Assembly: GCA_031277685.1 (NCBI GenBank)
Contig: JAITLV010000140.1
Coordinates: 47,294-111,293, forward strand
Direction: 5' to 3'
DNA: 64,000 bases
DNA from: Sphingobacterium sp.
GTDB lineage: Bacteria; Bacteroidota; Bacteroidia; Sphingobacteriales; Sphingobacteriaceae
In this document: positions 36,798 to 46,701 of the stretch, piece by piece
How the letters are laid out: every line of letters begins with the position of its first letter
Position numbering within the stretch: position 1 is the stretch's first letter
Made by a program: the position numbers and the translations under genes
Notes under the pieces: model-generated
Databases searched by the model: none
What the model was told of the DNA's origin: nothing
The model's input: only the letters and a program-made list of their open reading frames with translations

Positions 36798-39700
36798 ATG
36801 AAAAATAACGCAATTCGCGTTAAGGGAAGATATTACCCTAAACTTTTTAATACGATCATTCTCGTGAAACTGACCATCATCCTAACCCTGCTGTTCCACC
36901 TGACTGCGATAGGTAATTCCTTGGCTCAAAATGAACGTGCTACCTTACATCTCACATCAGTGAAGTTGAGCACGGTTTTAAAAGAAATTGAAAGCCAGAC
37001 CAAGTATCGCTTTGTTTACGGTGACGATCTCGTCGAAGGTCTGGGCGCAGCATTTGCTGTGCACGCCCAAAACCAACCTGTCAAAGATATCCTCGATGAA
37101 CTATTAACTAACACTGACCTCAGTTTTCGGATGCATCGGGAATACCTTATTATTCTTTCAAAGGAAGAAAAACAGGCCCTAGCTGCCCAATCTAATATTC
37201 GAGGACTTGTTCAGGATAGCCAAGGCCGACCATTGCCAGGGGTTACGGTGAATGTGTTAGGGGAAAACAATAATACAGTATTGACCGATCAAAATGGTTT
37301 TTTTCGGATCCGAGCATCTATCGGACAAGTACTCCGGATTTCGTATGTCGGGCATGTTTCACAAAATATCAAACTTACGACAGCACATAGCATAGAAGGA
37401 ATCAAAGTGCTACTCGAAACCGGGGTAAATACCCTGGAGGAAACCGTTGTAGTTGGATATGGTAGTGTCAAACGGAAAGATCTGACGGGATCGGTTGTCT
37501 CTGTTGACGTGAAAGAGATCAGGGATGTACCTTTTACCAGTATTGATCAGGCTCTGACCGGTAAGGCTGCAGGTGTGCAAGTTATACAGGCAGATGGCTC
37601 GCCAGGTGGGGTCGCCAAAATCCGTATTCGAGGCGGCACCTCGCTTATGGGTGGCAATGATCCCCTTTATATTATAGATGGGGTGCAGATGACCGTGCAA
37701 AATCGTTATGTGGGCAATTCAGCGGAGGTGGTCAATCCGGTAGATCGTTTTGGATCTGACGATCCAAACAGTGCTGTATCGGGCTCATTTGCACGCGGAC
37801 TCAATAGTCTGGCGGGACTGAACATCAGCGATATCGAGACAATAGATGTATTGAAAGATGCATCTGCCACAGCAATTTATGGGTCTCGTGCCGCCAATGG
37901 TGTTGTCATTATTACCACCAAACGTGGAAAACGCGAACAAAAACCAACGCTGGAGGCCAATTATTATCATGGTATTAGCAAGCAACGACCGATCAACCTA
38001 CTCAATCGTGACCAATATATCATGATTATGCAAGAGGCTAATCGCAACCTCCTCGATGCCCGTAAAGCAGCAGGGGAAACACTCACACCTGAGGAACTTG
38101 TCGATTTTGACAATCGAATCAACAACCCTAATTTTTATGGACCTGCGAATACTGACTGGCTGAATCTGGTCACCCGGACTGGAAAATCCGACAACGCTGA
38201 TCTCTCGGTTAGGGGTGGTGGTAATGCTTCGCAGTATTTTATTTCTTTAGGATATACCGGTAATCAAGGCGTTGTATTAGGCACCGACTTTCAACGTTTG
38301 TCGGGACGGATTAACCTAGACAACGAGATCACCAGTAAGCTCCGCACGCAAGCCACATTCGGTTATGGCTATACCATTAATAATATCACCAATGGTCTTT
38401 ATACACAGGCACTCTTTGCCCCTCCGACTTTTGCAGCTTACAACGCGGATGGTTCCATTGCTAAATATACCGGAGAATCCCTAGGTGGATATGATTATCA
38501 GGGCTATCAAAATCCACTTGTACTCCTCGACGGAATCAACAGAGCAGCCAGCCACTCTCTCCTCGGATCAGTGGCAGCCGATTATAAAATTTTACCGGAA
38601 CTTATTTTTCGAAGCACTGCGTCAGTCAACTATAACAGTACGAACCAACGAAATTACGTGACCGGTGATGCCTTAATCGCCGCATCAAATGGTGTGGGAA
38701 CCTCCAGTCTAGGGACTGGATCGCAGTCGCAAAACCAGTTGACAGACCTATTTTTTGAAAATACATTGACCTGGGATAAAGTTTTCAATGCGCAACACCG
38801 ATTCAATATTGTTGGTGGTACTTCTTGGCAGAAAACTCGCTCTCAACTTTTTGGTGTTACAGCACAAGGTTATCCTGATGACAAGTATCTGAACAACCTT
38901 TCATCAGCTAGCTTGGTGACAGCGGCCGTTGGGACCAGTGGCCAAAATTCCCTACTGAGTTTTTATACGCGCGCACGTTATGCCTGGAAAGACCGTTATA
39001 TTGTCACCTTTACAGGTCGTTCGGATGCTTCCTCCAAATTCCCAAAAGTCAATCGTACCGGATTTTTTCCTTCTGGGGGTGTGGCTTGGCGCATCTCCGA
39101 CGAACCCTTTATGAAGGGTCTGAAATGGGTAGATGACCTCAAATTACGAGCAAGCACGGGTTACACAGGTACCCAAAATATTGGCGATAATATGTTCTAC
39201 ACCTTATACAGCCCATTTGCATATGGCGGTAAAAGTGCCATGGTACCTACACAGCTCGGCAATGAAGCTATCCGTTGGGAATCTACTCTGCAGAAAGACG
39301 CGGGTTTGGATATCAGCCTATTTAACTCCAGATTTGGTGCCAGTATAGAAATTTACGAAAAAGCGACTTCTGGTATTTTGTTCACACGAGCAGTGGCTGG
39401 TAGTTCTTCCTACCATAGTGTGATTGCCAATCTGGCTAATATTCGCAACCGGGGCCTGGAAATCGCCCTACGTGGCACCTTTCTAGAAAAGAAAAACTTC
39501 TCTTGGAATGGTGCTTTTAATATCTCGTTTAACCGTTCCCTTGTCACTAATGTGAACCGCGATTTCACCAATCCAAATGACATCACAGACTATAATCTCG
39601 GGAATGCAATCGTCCGGGAAGGTGAGCCACTCGGACTGATTTATGGAAAGGTATTCACTGGTCTATTACAAACACAGGAACAAGTAGATGCCTATAAAGA

Positions 39701-40310
39701 AAAAAATCAGTATTGGATGTACTTTGACCCTTATTTGGGTATCGGTGATCCAAGCTATAAAATTCCAGAAGGCGATTTTTTTCCTGAAAATGAGATCATT
39801 GGGCGTGCAGAACCTAAGTTTTATGGTGGATATACCAATAGCATATCTTATAAAGGACTCAGTCTGACTACTTTATTTACTTTCAGCTACGGAAACGACA
39901 TTCTGTACCAAGGCGATATCCAAAATAACAACGTAAGCAACAGATCAAACAAGACAACAGAAATTTTAGGTAGATGGACACCGGAGAATCCAACATCTAC
40001 ACGGCCAAGGCTTCTTTATGGACAAAACGGAACTGCTTATACAAATAGCTCAGCAGTATATGACGGATCATTTTTACGCCTTAAATCTTTGACCTTAACC
40101 TATGTCCTACCTGCGGGATTACGCAAACGGATCGGTATTCCTCAAGCCTCGGTATTCGGTTCAGCAACCAATATTCTGACATGGACAAGCTATCCCGGTG
40201 TAGATCCGGAGGTCAGCAACGACCCTTATAGCCTAGTCAACGGCGCAAGTGACCCAGGCACATTCCCTGCTGTTAAACAATTTATTCTAGGACTACGTTT
40301 TTCACTTTAA
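36798..40310 (+). CDS. SusC/RagA family TonB-linked transporter with STN domain
   Basis: A 1170-residue outer-membrane transporter: signal peptide to about 44 (IGNSLAQ), STN domain at about 50-120 (TVLKEIESQTKYRFVYGDDL), CarboxypepD_reg-like domain at about 130-205 (IRGLVQDSQGRPLPGVTVNV), SusC plug start LEETVVVGYGSVKRKDLTGSV, and barrel ending QFILGLRFSL. The plug loop between ADGSPGGVAKIRIRGGTSL and the next motif carries an unusually long insertion (about 40 residues, VQNRYVGNSAEVVNPVDRFG onward). It pairs with the SusD gene 10 bases downstream and is sensed by the FecR upstream. Confidence 0.95.
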   Translation: MKNNAIRVKGRYYPKLFNTIILVKLTIILTLLFHLTAIGNSLAQNERATLHLTSVKLSTVLKEIESQTKYRFVYGDDLVEGLGAAFAVHAQNQPVKDILDELLTNTDLSFRMHREYLIILSKEEKQALAAQSNIRGLVQDSQGRPLPGVTVNVLGENNNTVLTDQNGFFRIRASIGQVLRISYVGHVSQNIKLTTAHSIEGIKVLLETGVNTLEETVVVGYGSVKRKDLTGSVVSVDVKEIRDVPFTSIDQALTGKAAGVQVIQADGSPGGVAKIRIRGGTSLMGGNDPLYIIDGVQMTVQNRYVGNSAEVVNPVDRFGSDDPNSAVSGSFARGLNSLAGLNISDIETIDVLKDASATAIYGSRAANGVVIITTKRGKREQKPTLEANYYHGISKQRPINLLNRDQYIMIMQEANRNLLDARKAAGETLTPEELVDFDNRINNPNFYGPANTDWLNLVTRTGKSDNADLSVRGGGNASQYFISLGYTGNQGVVLGTDFQRLSGRINLDNEITSKLRTQATFGYGYTINNITNGLYTQALFAPPTFAAYNADGSIAKYTGESLGGYDYQGYQNPLVLLDGINRAASHSLLGSVAADYKILPELIFRSTASVNYNSTNQRNYVTGDALIAASNGVGTSSLGTGSQSQNQLTDLFFENTLTWDKVFNAQHRFNIVGGTSWQKTRSQLFGVTAQGYPDDKYLNNLSSASLVTAAVGTSGQNSLLSFYTRARYAWKDRYIVTFTGRSDASSKFPKVNRTGFFPSGGVAWRISDEPFMKGLKWVDDLKLRASTGYTGTQNIGDNMFYTLYSPFAYGGKSAMVPTQLGNEAIRWESTLQKDAGLDISLFNSRFGASIEIYEKATSGILFTRAVAGSSSYHSVIANLANIRNRGLEIALRGTFLEKKNFSWNGAFNISFNRSLVTNVNRDFTNPNDITDYNLGNAIVREGEPLGLIYGKVFTGLLQTQEQVDAYKEKNQYWMYFDPYLGIGDPSYKIPEGDFFPENEIIGRAEPKFYGGYTNSISYKGLSLTTLFTFSYGNDILYQGDIQNNNVSNRSNKTTEILGRWTPENPTSTRPRLLYGQNGTAYTNSSAVYDGSFLRLKSLTLTYVLPAGLRKRIGIPQASVFGSATNILTWTSYPGVDPEVSNDPYSLVNGASDPGTFPAVKQFILGLRFSL

Positions 40311-40320
40311 TGACGAGAAT

Positions 40321-41760
40321 ATGAAAAGAAAACTCATCTATATACTATTTGGATTAACCGCTATAACGAGCAGTGTGAGTCTGACTTCCTGCGAAAGCCA
40401 ACTCGGTGCCCTACCTGAAAATGCAAAGGTCGATGGCAATACTGTACTGGATGCGCCCACTGCTCGCATTGCATTGAATGGTATATACTTTCGCTTTGCG
40501 AACGTGTCTCAGGACAATGGCATTACCCAATGGACCAACAATGAGCGTCTTCCCGCCCAGTTGACCGGATACATGATGTATGGATATGGCACTGGCGCTG
40601 GAGCGCCAGAAGATAACCAAATGCTCAGTTCATCCGATATCTACTGGTCTTATAGCTATGGTATTATCAATGCCGCAAACTCGTTGATTGGTGGTATGGA
40701 TAAATTACCTCAAGGTCGTATTCCAACAGCTGAACGTGAGCCTATCGAAGCTGAAGCACGATTTCTAAGAGCCTATGGGCATTTCAAATTATTAACCTTC
40801 TATGGACAATGGTTTGATTACTCCAGTCCTTATGGTGTATTATTACGCTATGAGGCTGTCACAATCGGCAATATCCCAAAGGCTCGCTCCTCAGTCGCAG
40901 AAAGTTATACCTCGATCCTGCAGGATTTGGATTACGCCATTTTGCACTGTCCCGCTCAGCATGAAAAATATTATGCCACCCTGTGGGCGGCAAGAGCTTT
41001 GAAGGCGCGCGTATTGATGTGTCGTGGCCAGGCAGGTGATTATGCTGAAGTCATCAAGCTAACCGATGCGATTATCAACGATAGTCCTTACCAACTTGAG
41101 CCACTGGCAAAAGATATCTTCCGCACCAAAGGAGCCAGTAGCTCAGAAGTCATCCTCAGTATAACTCCGCAGCCCAACCAACCCGCCTATGCTTACAGCC
41201 GTAGCCGACAGTTTTATCCTGGTGCATCATCCCTATACTGCGCAACGCAAGGTCTACGCGATCTCCTAACAGCTGATCCAAGACAGGACTGGATGGTCGG
41301 TAGTTTCCGTAAAAACTACGCCAACTATTTTTTCACAAAGTATATCGCTGAGGGTACAGTCCCAACAGTCGTTTCGGAAACGTATTATGCGATCCGCCTG
41401 ACCGAAGTTCATTTACTGAAAGCTGAAGCTTTGCTGCGCAATAATGGATCTATCGCTGAGGCCAAAGCGATCCTCAAAGAAATAGGCACACACAATGGCT
41501 TATCCGACTTTTCCAAACTTGATGCACTGACGAGTCGTGAAGATATCCTCAAGTACAACTACCAGGAAACGTCCAAGAGCCTTGTCGCAGAAGATGGACA
41601 GGAATGGTTATGTCTGTTGCGTTTGCCATTAGCTACCGTAACGTCCATCCGTCCTAAATTAACCAATATCCAGCAATACATATTGCCAGTACCAAAAAGT
41701 GAATTTGCGGATAACTCCAAATTTGGCGAACAAAACCCAGGTTATAATATTGATCTATAA
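40321..41760 (+). CDS. SusD/RagB family lipoprotein
   Basis: A 479-residue surface lipoprotein (lipobox SLTSC). SusD features include EAEARFLRAYGHFKLLTFYGQWFD, AARALKARVLM, YYAIRLTEVHLLKAEALLRNNG and the ending YILPVPKSEFADNSKFGEQNPGY. At 479 residues it is shorter than the other SusD proteins here. It partners the SusC immediately upstream. The genes that follow encode thioredoxin-fold proteins rather than glycosidases, so the substrate may be a peptide, metal complex or redox-active compound and not necessarily a glycan (inference). Confidence 0.94.
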   Translation: MKRKLIYILFGLTAITSSVSLTSCESQLGALPENAKVDGNTVLDAPTARIALNGIYFRFANVSQDNGITQWTNNERLPAQLTGYMMYGYGTGAGAPEDNQMLSSSDIYWSYSYGIINAANSLIGGMDKLPQGRIPTAEREPIEAEARFLRAYGHFKLLTFYGQWFDYSSPYGVLLRYEAVTIGNIPKARSSVAESYTSILQDLDYAILHCPAQHEKYYATLWAARALKARVLMCRGQAGDYAEVIKLTDAIINDSPYQLEPLAKDIFRTKGASSSEVILSITPQPNQPAYAYSRSRQFYPGASSLYCATQGLRDLLTADPRQDWMVGSFRKNYANYFFTKYIAEGTVPTVVSETYYAIRLTEVHLLKAEALLRNNGSIAEAKAILKEIGTHNGLSDFSKLDALTSREDILKYNYQETSKSLVAEDGQEWLCLLRLPLATVTSIRPKLTNIQQYILPVPKSEFADNSKFGEQNPGYNIDL

Positions 41761-41798
41761 GATAAAAGACTTTGATAAAAAATTTAAAAGATAACACT

Positions 41799-42878
41799 AT
41801 GAACTGCAAAAACTATATACTTAGTGCTTTACTGCTCACAACAACACTAGGTGCCCTGGCACAAAAGACAAAAGTTTCCGGTCTGATAAAAGGTATTGGC
41901 GACGCTCAAGTGGCTATTGGTTACCTAAAAGATGGCAAGATGAGAACAGATACTGTTAAGATCCAGAAAGATAAATTTGTTTGGGAGGCAGATATGCCCG
42001 AACCGCAAAAAGTCTATCTGATGTTCCCATCGCGTTACGCCGAACTCTTCCTCGAAGCGGGCAATATCAGCATCACTGGTCAGGCCGATTCATTACACTT
42101 ATTAAAAGCCAAGGGCAGTAAAATACAAGCTGAGGCCGAACGTTACCAAGCGACCTTAAAAGACCTGGAACAACAATCCACCCCACTTTATCAGCAATGG
42201 GGAAAAGGTACGGAAGCAGAGCAATTAAAACTCGAACAACAACTGGATGCAATCAGTACCGAACGCCGGGCTCGAGCAGCAGCCTATATCAGCGCCCACC
42301 CAAAGAGTGCCTTTAGCCTGAGTCTAGTCTCTGACCGATCGGCCATGGGAAGCTACGAGGAGGTGAAACCTCTTTACGATGTACTCGACAAAACCGTACT
42401 TGCTATGGCAACAGGCAAACAGCTTACCGAACGTCTGGAAGTGCTCAAACGTAGTGCTCTGGGAGCGACAATATTGGACTTCACACAAAATGATCCCGAA
42501 GGCAAACCGATCAGCTTCAGCAGCTTCAAAGGAAAATATGTATTGGTTGACTTCTGGGCAAGCTGGTGTGGTCCTTGCCGTGCCGAAAACCCCAATGTCC
42601 TTAAAGCTTATAACAAATACAAGGACAATAATTTTACTGTTATTGGAATTTCTTTGGATGACAACGCCGAAAAATGGAAAAAAGCCATCAAAGATGACGG
42701 CATGCCCTGGTCACAGGTATCTTCATTAAAAGGTTTCGAAAATGAAGTATCCACCTATTATGGTATTCAAGGCATACCAAGTTCGTTACTGGTAGATCCC
42801 AATGGAAAAATCATCGCCCGTAACCTACGTGGCGCATCCCTACAACAAAAGCTGAACGAGATTTTTAAAACGCAATAA
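41799..42878 (+). CDS. TlpA-type thiol-disulfide oxidoreductase with DUF4369-like N-terminal domain
   Basis: A 359-residue secreted thioredoxin-fold protein (signal MNCKNYILSALLLTTTLGALAQ). N-terminal beta domain of the DUF4369 kind (KVSGLIKGIGDAQVAIGYLKDGK, VYLMFPSRYAELFLEAG), a helical linker, then the TlpA/AhpC-TSA domain with the active site DFWASWCGPCR and the cis-Pro region GIQGIPSSLLVDPNG. Acts in the periplasm or on the outer membrane. ATG 41799 begins the signal peptide. It is the first of three such genes following susD. Confidence 0.92.
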   Translation: MNCKNYILSALLLTTTLGALAQKTKVSGLIKGIGDAQVAIGYLKDGKMRTDTVKIQKDKFVWEADMPEPQKVYLMFPSRYAELFLEAGNISITGQADSLHLLKAKGSKIQAEAERYQATLKDLEQQSTPLYQQWGKGTEAEQLKLEQQLDAISTERRARAAAYISAHPKSAFSLSLVSDRSAMGSYEEVKPLYDVLDKTVLAMATGKQLTERLEVLKRSALGATILDFTQNDPEGKPISFSSFKGKYVLVDFWASWCGPCRAENPNVLKAYNKYKDNNFTVIGISLDDNAEKWKKAIKDDGMPWSQVSSLKGFENEVSTYYGIQGIPSSLLVDPNGKIIARNLRGASLQQKLNEIFKTQ

Positions 42879-42879
42879 A

Positions 42880-44067
42880 ATGAAATATACCTTACTATCC
42901 ATTGTAGCCCTGTTATTTATGCAGGGTTGCAAAAATTCACAAACGGACGGAAAATATACATTACATGGACAAATCAAAGGTATTACCTCAGGGACAATCA
43001 AATTACAGCGTCTCGATAATGCCACCAGACAGTCGATTACAATCGATAGCACAGCGCTACAAAACGGCGCATTCCAGCTGACAGGCTCCATTGATCGGCC
43101 CGAAATGATGTCGATTAAGATCGAACCTGGCAACTGGTCGGCCACCCTGTTTATCGAATCGGGTGAACTTCAATTCCAGGCAGATACGAGTGGATCCACC
43201 CATTATGATTACACCGCTTATGGTGATAGCAAAGGCGCCATCTTACGCAATTTCAGTTTGAGCGGTTCCGAAAACCAGGACATGTTTAATGCGTTTGAAA
43301 ACCATCCCCAAAGCCTTGCCGCCAAGAAGATGTTTGAACAGCTCAACAAGAAATACGAGGCTGCAGGCAAATCTGAAGAAAAAGAAGCCATCCGTGCAGA
43401 AATGGACGCTTTTGGAGATAAACACAAAATCTGGGAACTTCACTGGATCGATAGCATCACTCAACAGCACCCGTCACTCGTAGCCGGAGCCTATCTCTTG
43501 CAGCGCTATCAGATCTTTAATGAGTCCATGCCTGTTGCGGAACTCGACAAACGTCTTCAAGTGTTTCAGTCTCCCGCAAAAGAATCCAGTTACATCAAAG
43601 ATCTTCAAGACAAAGTGGCATTGAAAAAAGCGCTATTGCCAGGTAATCAAGCGCCAGATTTCAAAGCTTTAAAACGTGACAGTAGCGATTTTCAGCTTTC
43701 CTCACTACATGGCAAGTATGTCCTTCTTGATTTTTGGGCCAGCTGGTGCGTACCTTGCCGCCAAGCCATCCCCCACTGGAAGGAAGCCTACAAAACATAC
43801 CGTGATAAGGGCTTAGAAATCGTTGGTGTTACCAATGACAGCCGCTGGCCAGACTGGTTCAAAGCACTCGATCAGGAAAAAATGCCCTGGATCCAGGTAG
43901 CCGATGATTTCCCCATCAAGAATAGTCCGGCGCGGATCGCAACCTTGTACGACATTCCGAGCTTGCCGACTTATGTCTTATTAGACAAAGAAGGAAAAAT
44001 TATTATACATACCACCTCTAAAGAAGAAATGGATGCCCAATTAAAAGCAACATTCAGTACCTTATAA
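42880..44067 (+). CDS. TlpA-type thiol-disulfide oxidoreductase, lipoprotein
   Basis: A 395-residue lipoprotein (lipobox FMQGC) starting one base after the preceding stop. DUF4369-like domain first (YTLHGQIKGITSGTIKLQRLD), a Glu/Lys-rich helical segment (about 135-190), then the thioredoxin domain with DFWASWCVPCR and the cis-Pro motif DIPSLPTYVLLDKEG. CVPC differs from the CGPC of the previous protein, which suggests a different redox potential. Confidence 0.92.
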   Translation: MKYTLLSIVALLFMQGCKNSQTDGKYTLHGQIKGITSGTIKLQRLDNATRQSITIDSTALQNGAFQLTGSIDRPEMMSIKIEPGNWSATLFIESGELQFQADTSGSTHYDYTAYGDSKGAILRNFSLSGSENQDMFNAFENHPQSLAAKKMFEQLNKKYEAAGKSEEKEAIRAEMDAFGDKHKIWELHWIDSITQQHPSLVAGAYLLQRYQIFNESMPVAELDKRLQVFQSPAKESSYIKDLQDKVALKKALLPGNQAPDFKALKRDSSDFQLSSLHGKYVLLDFWASWCVPCRQAIPHWKEAYKTYRDKGLEIVGVTNDSRWPDWFKALDQEKMPWIQVADDFPIKNSPARIATLYDIPSLPTYVLLDKEGKIIIHTTSKEEMDAQLKATFSTL

Positions 44068-44094
44068 CTCATACGAGCATATAGACACAGCAAT

Positions 44095-46371
44095 ATGAAA
44101 AAGAGCACATTATCATTCCTGTTTTTAGCTCTGGCCAGTCAGGCTTTTGCGCAAAAAACAAATACCGTACTGACAGGCAAGTTAGACAATCTGCCTAAAG
44201 ACCAATGGATTTATCTTTCCGGATTCGGAAACGGACTGAAGGACTCTGTCCAACAGACTGAAAAGGGCTTTCGGTTTGATCTGGATATCCCTGAAGGTGA
44301 AGGCGATTTTTACATCTTTCAGGTAGGCAAAATGAAAGCTTCGGGAGAGATGAACGGTGCCTTTATATTTTTAGAAAAAGGCAAGCTGAATATCAGCAGT
44401 AAAACCCCAATGCTCAAAGATGCGAAATATAGTGGTGGCAAACTCGCAGATTATTACAACCTGTTCCAGCAACGCTCCAAAGTAACCGGATTGGATGCTT
44501 TATATGATCAGTTTGGTGAAGCCCGCAAGAACAAGAACCAAGATAAAATCGCCACATTACGAAAAGAGATAGACAACAAAAATGCTGAACAAGCCACGCT
44601 GGACAAAAGCTTTGTACTAAAACATAAAAATAGTCCCGCAATCGTATATCCGATGTTCTTTACTTTGCGCAATGATGACGATCTTGCTTCACTGGATGAG
44701 CTGTTACAACAGGCTAGTCCACAAGCAAGAAATAATGTCCCGATCAAAGCCATCGAACATAGCATCAAAACAGATAAACTGACTGGTATCGGCCGCACAG
44801 CACTGCCTTTCACACAAGCCGATACTTTAGGAAACAAGGTTTCTCTGGCAGATTTCAAGGGTAAATATGTTCTGGTTGATTTCTGGGCCAGCTGGTGTGT
44901 ACCCTGCCGTATGGAAAATCCCAATGTAGTCAGTGCCTTCCAGCAATACAAAAACAAAAACTTCACCGTATTGGGTATTTCATTCGACTATCCTGGGCAG
45001 CAAAAACGTTGGTTGGATGCGATTCATAGTGATCATCTAAACTGGCCCCAACTTTCTGATCTCAAAGGCTGGAAAAATGAAGTCGGCGTGCTTTATGATA
45101 TCAAATCCATCCCCTCTAACCTTCTGATTGATCCCAATGGTGTGATCATCGCCAAAAATCTTCGCGGAGAACATTTGGACAAGAAATTAGCAGAGCTCCT
45201 TGGTACGCCCGCTATGGACAAAAATACCCTCGTCATTAAGGCAGAAATAGAAAATCCGGCAAAAGCTTCGTGGTTCCATATACATTATACCGATGCTGCA
45301 GGGAAGAAAGTCGCTGACAGTGTCCAGATTTTCAATGGTGTATTCAGTTACCTCGGTAAAGTGCAAGCCCCCACACAAGCCACAGGTTATTTTAGCGATG
45401 GAAAAAGTGGCGCACCACAATCCTACGAACAATACCTGCAATTTTATGTTGAACCAGGTGTCCTACAAATCAGCGGCGATGCTAGTTCTCCACAGGAGAT
45501 AGTCCTATCTGGTTTAAAAACTCAGGATGAATTCAATACCTATAACAGTTTAATTAAGGATGAAATTGTTGCCTTAAAACCACTCAACGAGTCGTACAAT
45601 AACAAAAACAAAGAATACATCACCTTGAAAAAACAAGGAGCTTCGGAGGAAGTACTCAACGCCAAACTTGATGAACTTGAAAAAATCAAAGAAGATATGT
45701 CTCCTATGCAGCAGGCAATACGCGACAAACAGTTTTCCTATATCAAGCAGCATCCTAATTCAGCTATTTCCGCTGCACAACTTCGCTTTTTCGTTAGCAG
45801 TATAGACCTAGCAGAACTTCAAAGCATTTACGACCAGATGGGACCTGAGATCAGAAACTCAGCCAATGGTCAGGAACTAGCAGAGGAAATTACGAAGTTA
45901 AAATCAGGTTCACCAGGAAGTACAGCCACGGATTTCGCAGGAATGGACATCAACGGTAACCCTCTTAAACTATCCGAATACCGTGGCAAATATGTATTAC
46001 TGGATTTTTGGGCGAGCTGGTGCGTACCTTGTCGTAAAGGTAACCCCCACCTCTTGCAACTTTACAGCAAATACAAAAAGAAGGGTTTTGAAATTATCGG
46101 TGTCTCAGATGACGATTCTAATCCCAAAGCCTGGAAAAAAGCGGTAGATCAAGACAAGATTGGTGTATGGAAGCATGTCTTGCGTGGCTTAAAGACAACT
46201 CCCCAAGGTGATTTTGATAAATCAGAAGACCGTTCAGAGGCCTATGGCATCCATACCTTACCAACCAAGATCCTCATTGATCCGAATGGTGTAATCATTG
46301 GTCGTTATGGCGGCGGCGGCGGTAATGATGAAGATTTAGATGCCAAACTGAAGGATGTCTTCAAATTGTAA
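44095..46371 (+). CDS. Tandem double-TlpA protein (two thioredoxin modules in one chain)
   Basis: A 758-residue secreted protein (signal ending QAFAQ) made of two complete copies of the DUF4369-linker-thioredoxin unit. The first active site is DFWASWCVPCRMENP near residue 263, the second DFWASWCVPCRKGNP near residue 645; each has its own cis-Pro region (IKSIPSNLLIDPNG, IHTLPTKILIDPNG). A fused pair of this type is uncommon; fusion of two adjacent genes is the natural origin. It is the last gene of the sigma/FecR/SusCD locus and is closed by a strong terminator that begins at its stop codon. Confidence 0.93.
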   Translation: MKKSTLSFLFLALASQAFAQKTNTVLTGKLDNLPKDQWIYLSGFGNGLKDSVQQTEKGFRFDLDIPEGEGDFYIFQVGKMKASGEMNGAFIFLEKGKLNISSKTPMLKDAKYSGGKLADYYNLFQQRSKVTGLDALYDQFGEARKNKNQDKIATLRKEIDNKNAEQATLDKSFVLKHKNSPAIVYPMFFTLRNDDDLASLDELLQQASPQARNNVPIKAIEHSIKTDKLTGIGRTALPFTQADTLGNKVSLADFKGKYVLVDFWASWCVPCRMENPNVVSAFQQYKNKNFTVLGISFDYPGQQKRWLDAIHSDHLNWPQLSDLKGWKNEVGVLYDIKSIPSNLLIDPNGVIIAKNLRGEHLDKKLAELLGTPAMDKNTLVIKAEIENPAKASWFHIHYTDAAGKKVADSVQIFNGVFSYLGKVQAPTQATGYFSDGKSGAPQSYEQYLQFYVEPGVLQISGDASSPQEIVLSGLKTQDEFNTYNSLIKDEIVALKPLNESYNNKNKEYITLKKQGASEEVLNAKLDELEKIKEDMSPMQQAIRDKQFSYIKQHPNSAISAAQLRFFVSSIDLAELQSIYDQMGPEIRNSANGQELAEEITKLKSGSPGSTATDFAGMDINGNPLKLSEYRGKYVLLDFWASWCVPCRKGNPHLLQLYSKYKKKGFEIIGVSDDDSNPKAWKKAVDQDKIGVWKHVLRGLKTTPQGDFDKSEDRSEAYGIHTLPTKILIDPNGVIIGRYGGGGGNDEDLDAKLKDVFKL

Positions 46372-46410
46372 AAAATGGGTATCGAACAGCTAGGTTCGAT
46401 ACCCATTTTT
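46371..46410 (+). terminator. Terminator of the SusCD-thioredoxin locus
   Basis: A perfect 17-bp stem (46371-46387 with 46394-46410), 6-base loop, with T-rich right arm. Confidence 0.92.
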
Positions 46411-46654
46411 ACTTTAAATAATCTTGTTTTAAACAAAGAGGTTCGTTTATTTATCTAATAAAGGCAACATTAAAATCACTATTTTCTTATCAAAGGAGAA
46501 AACGTATAGTAAATGGTTTTTAGATTTTTGCCATGCAAGAACGGCTCGAATGAGCTACTGGTTCTTTTATTTACACAGTAGTCCCATTAAATCGTTTAGA
46601 TAACCTCCCTAAGACCTTCGGACACGCTTTAAATTTTAACGGTTATCATTATTT

Positions 46655-46690
46655 TTACTAAAAAAAATAGTAATTTTACAAATATTACTA
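46655..46690. promoter_or_regulatory. Palindromic operator upstream of the radical-SAM repair pair
   Basis: Three alternating half-sites: TTACTA (46655-46660), TAGTAAT (46668-46674) and ATTACTA (46684-46690). They form two overlapping palindromes, TTACTA-N7-TAGTAA and TAGTAAT-N9-ATTACTA, ending 12 bases before the ATG. A repressor bound here would block transcription; given the downstream genes, a DNA-damage regulator is a reasonable guess but unproven. Confidence 0.5.
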
Positions 46691-46701
46691 AGATATTGAT
46701 C

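Noticed and set aside
44508..44966. 152-codon ORF opposite the double-TlpA gene
   Set aside because: Antisense of the thioredoxin module; no independent features.
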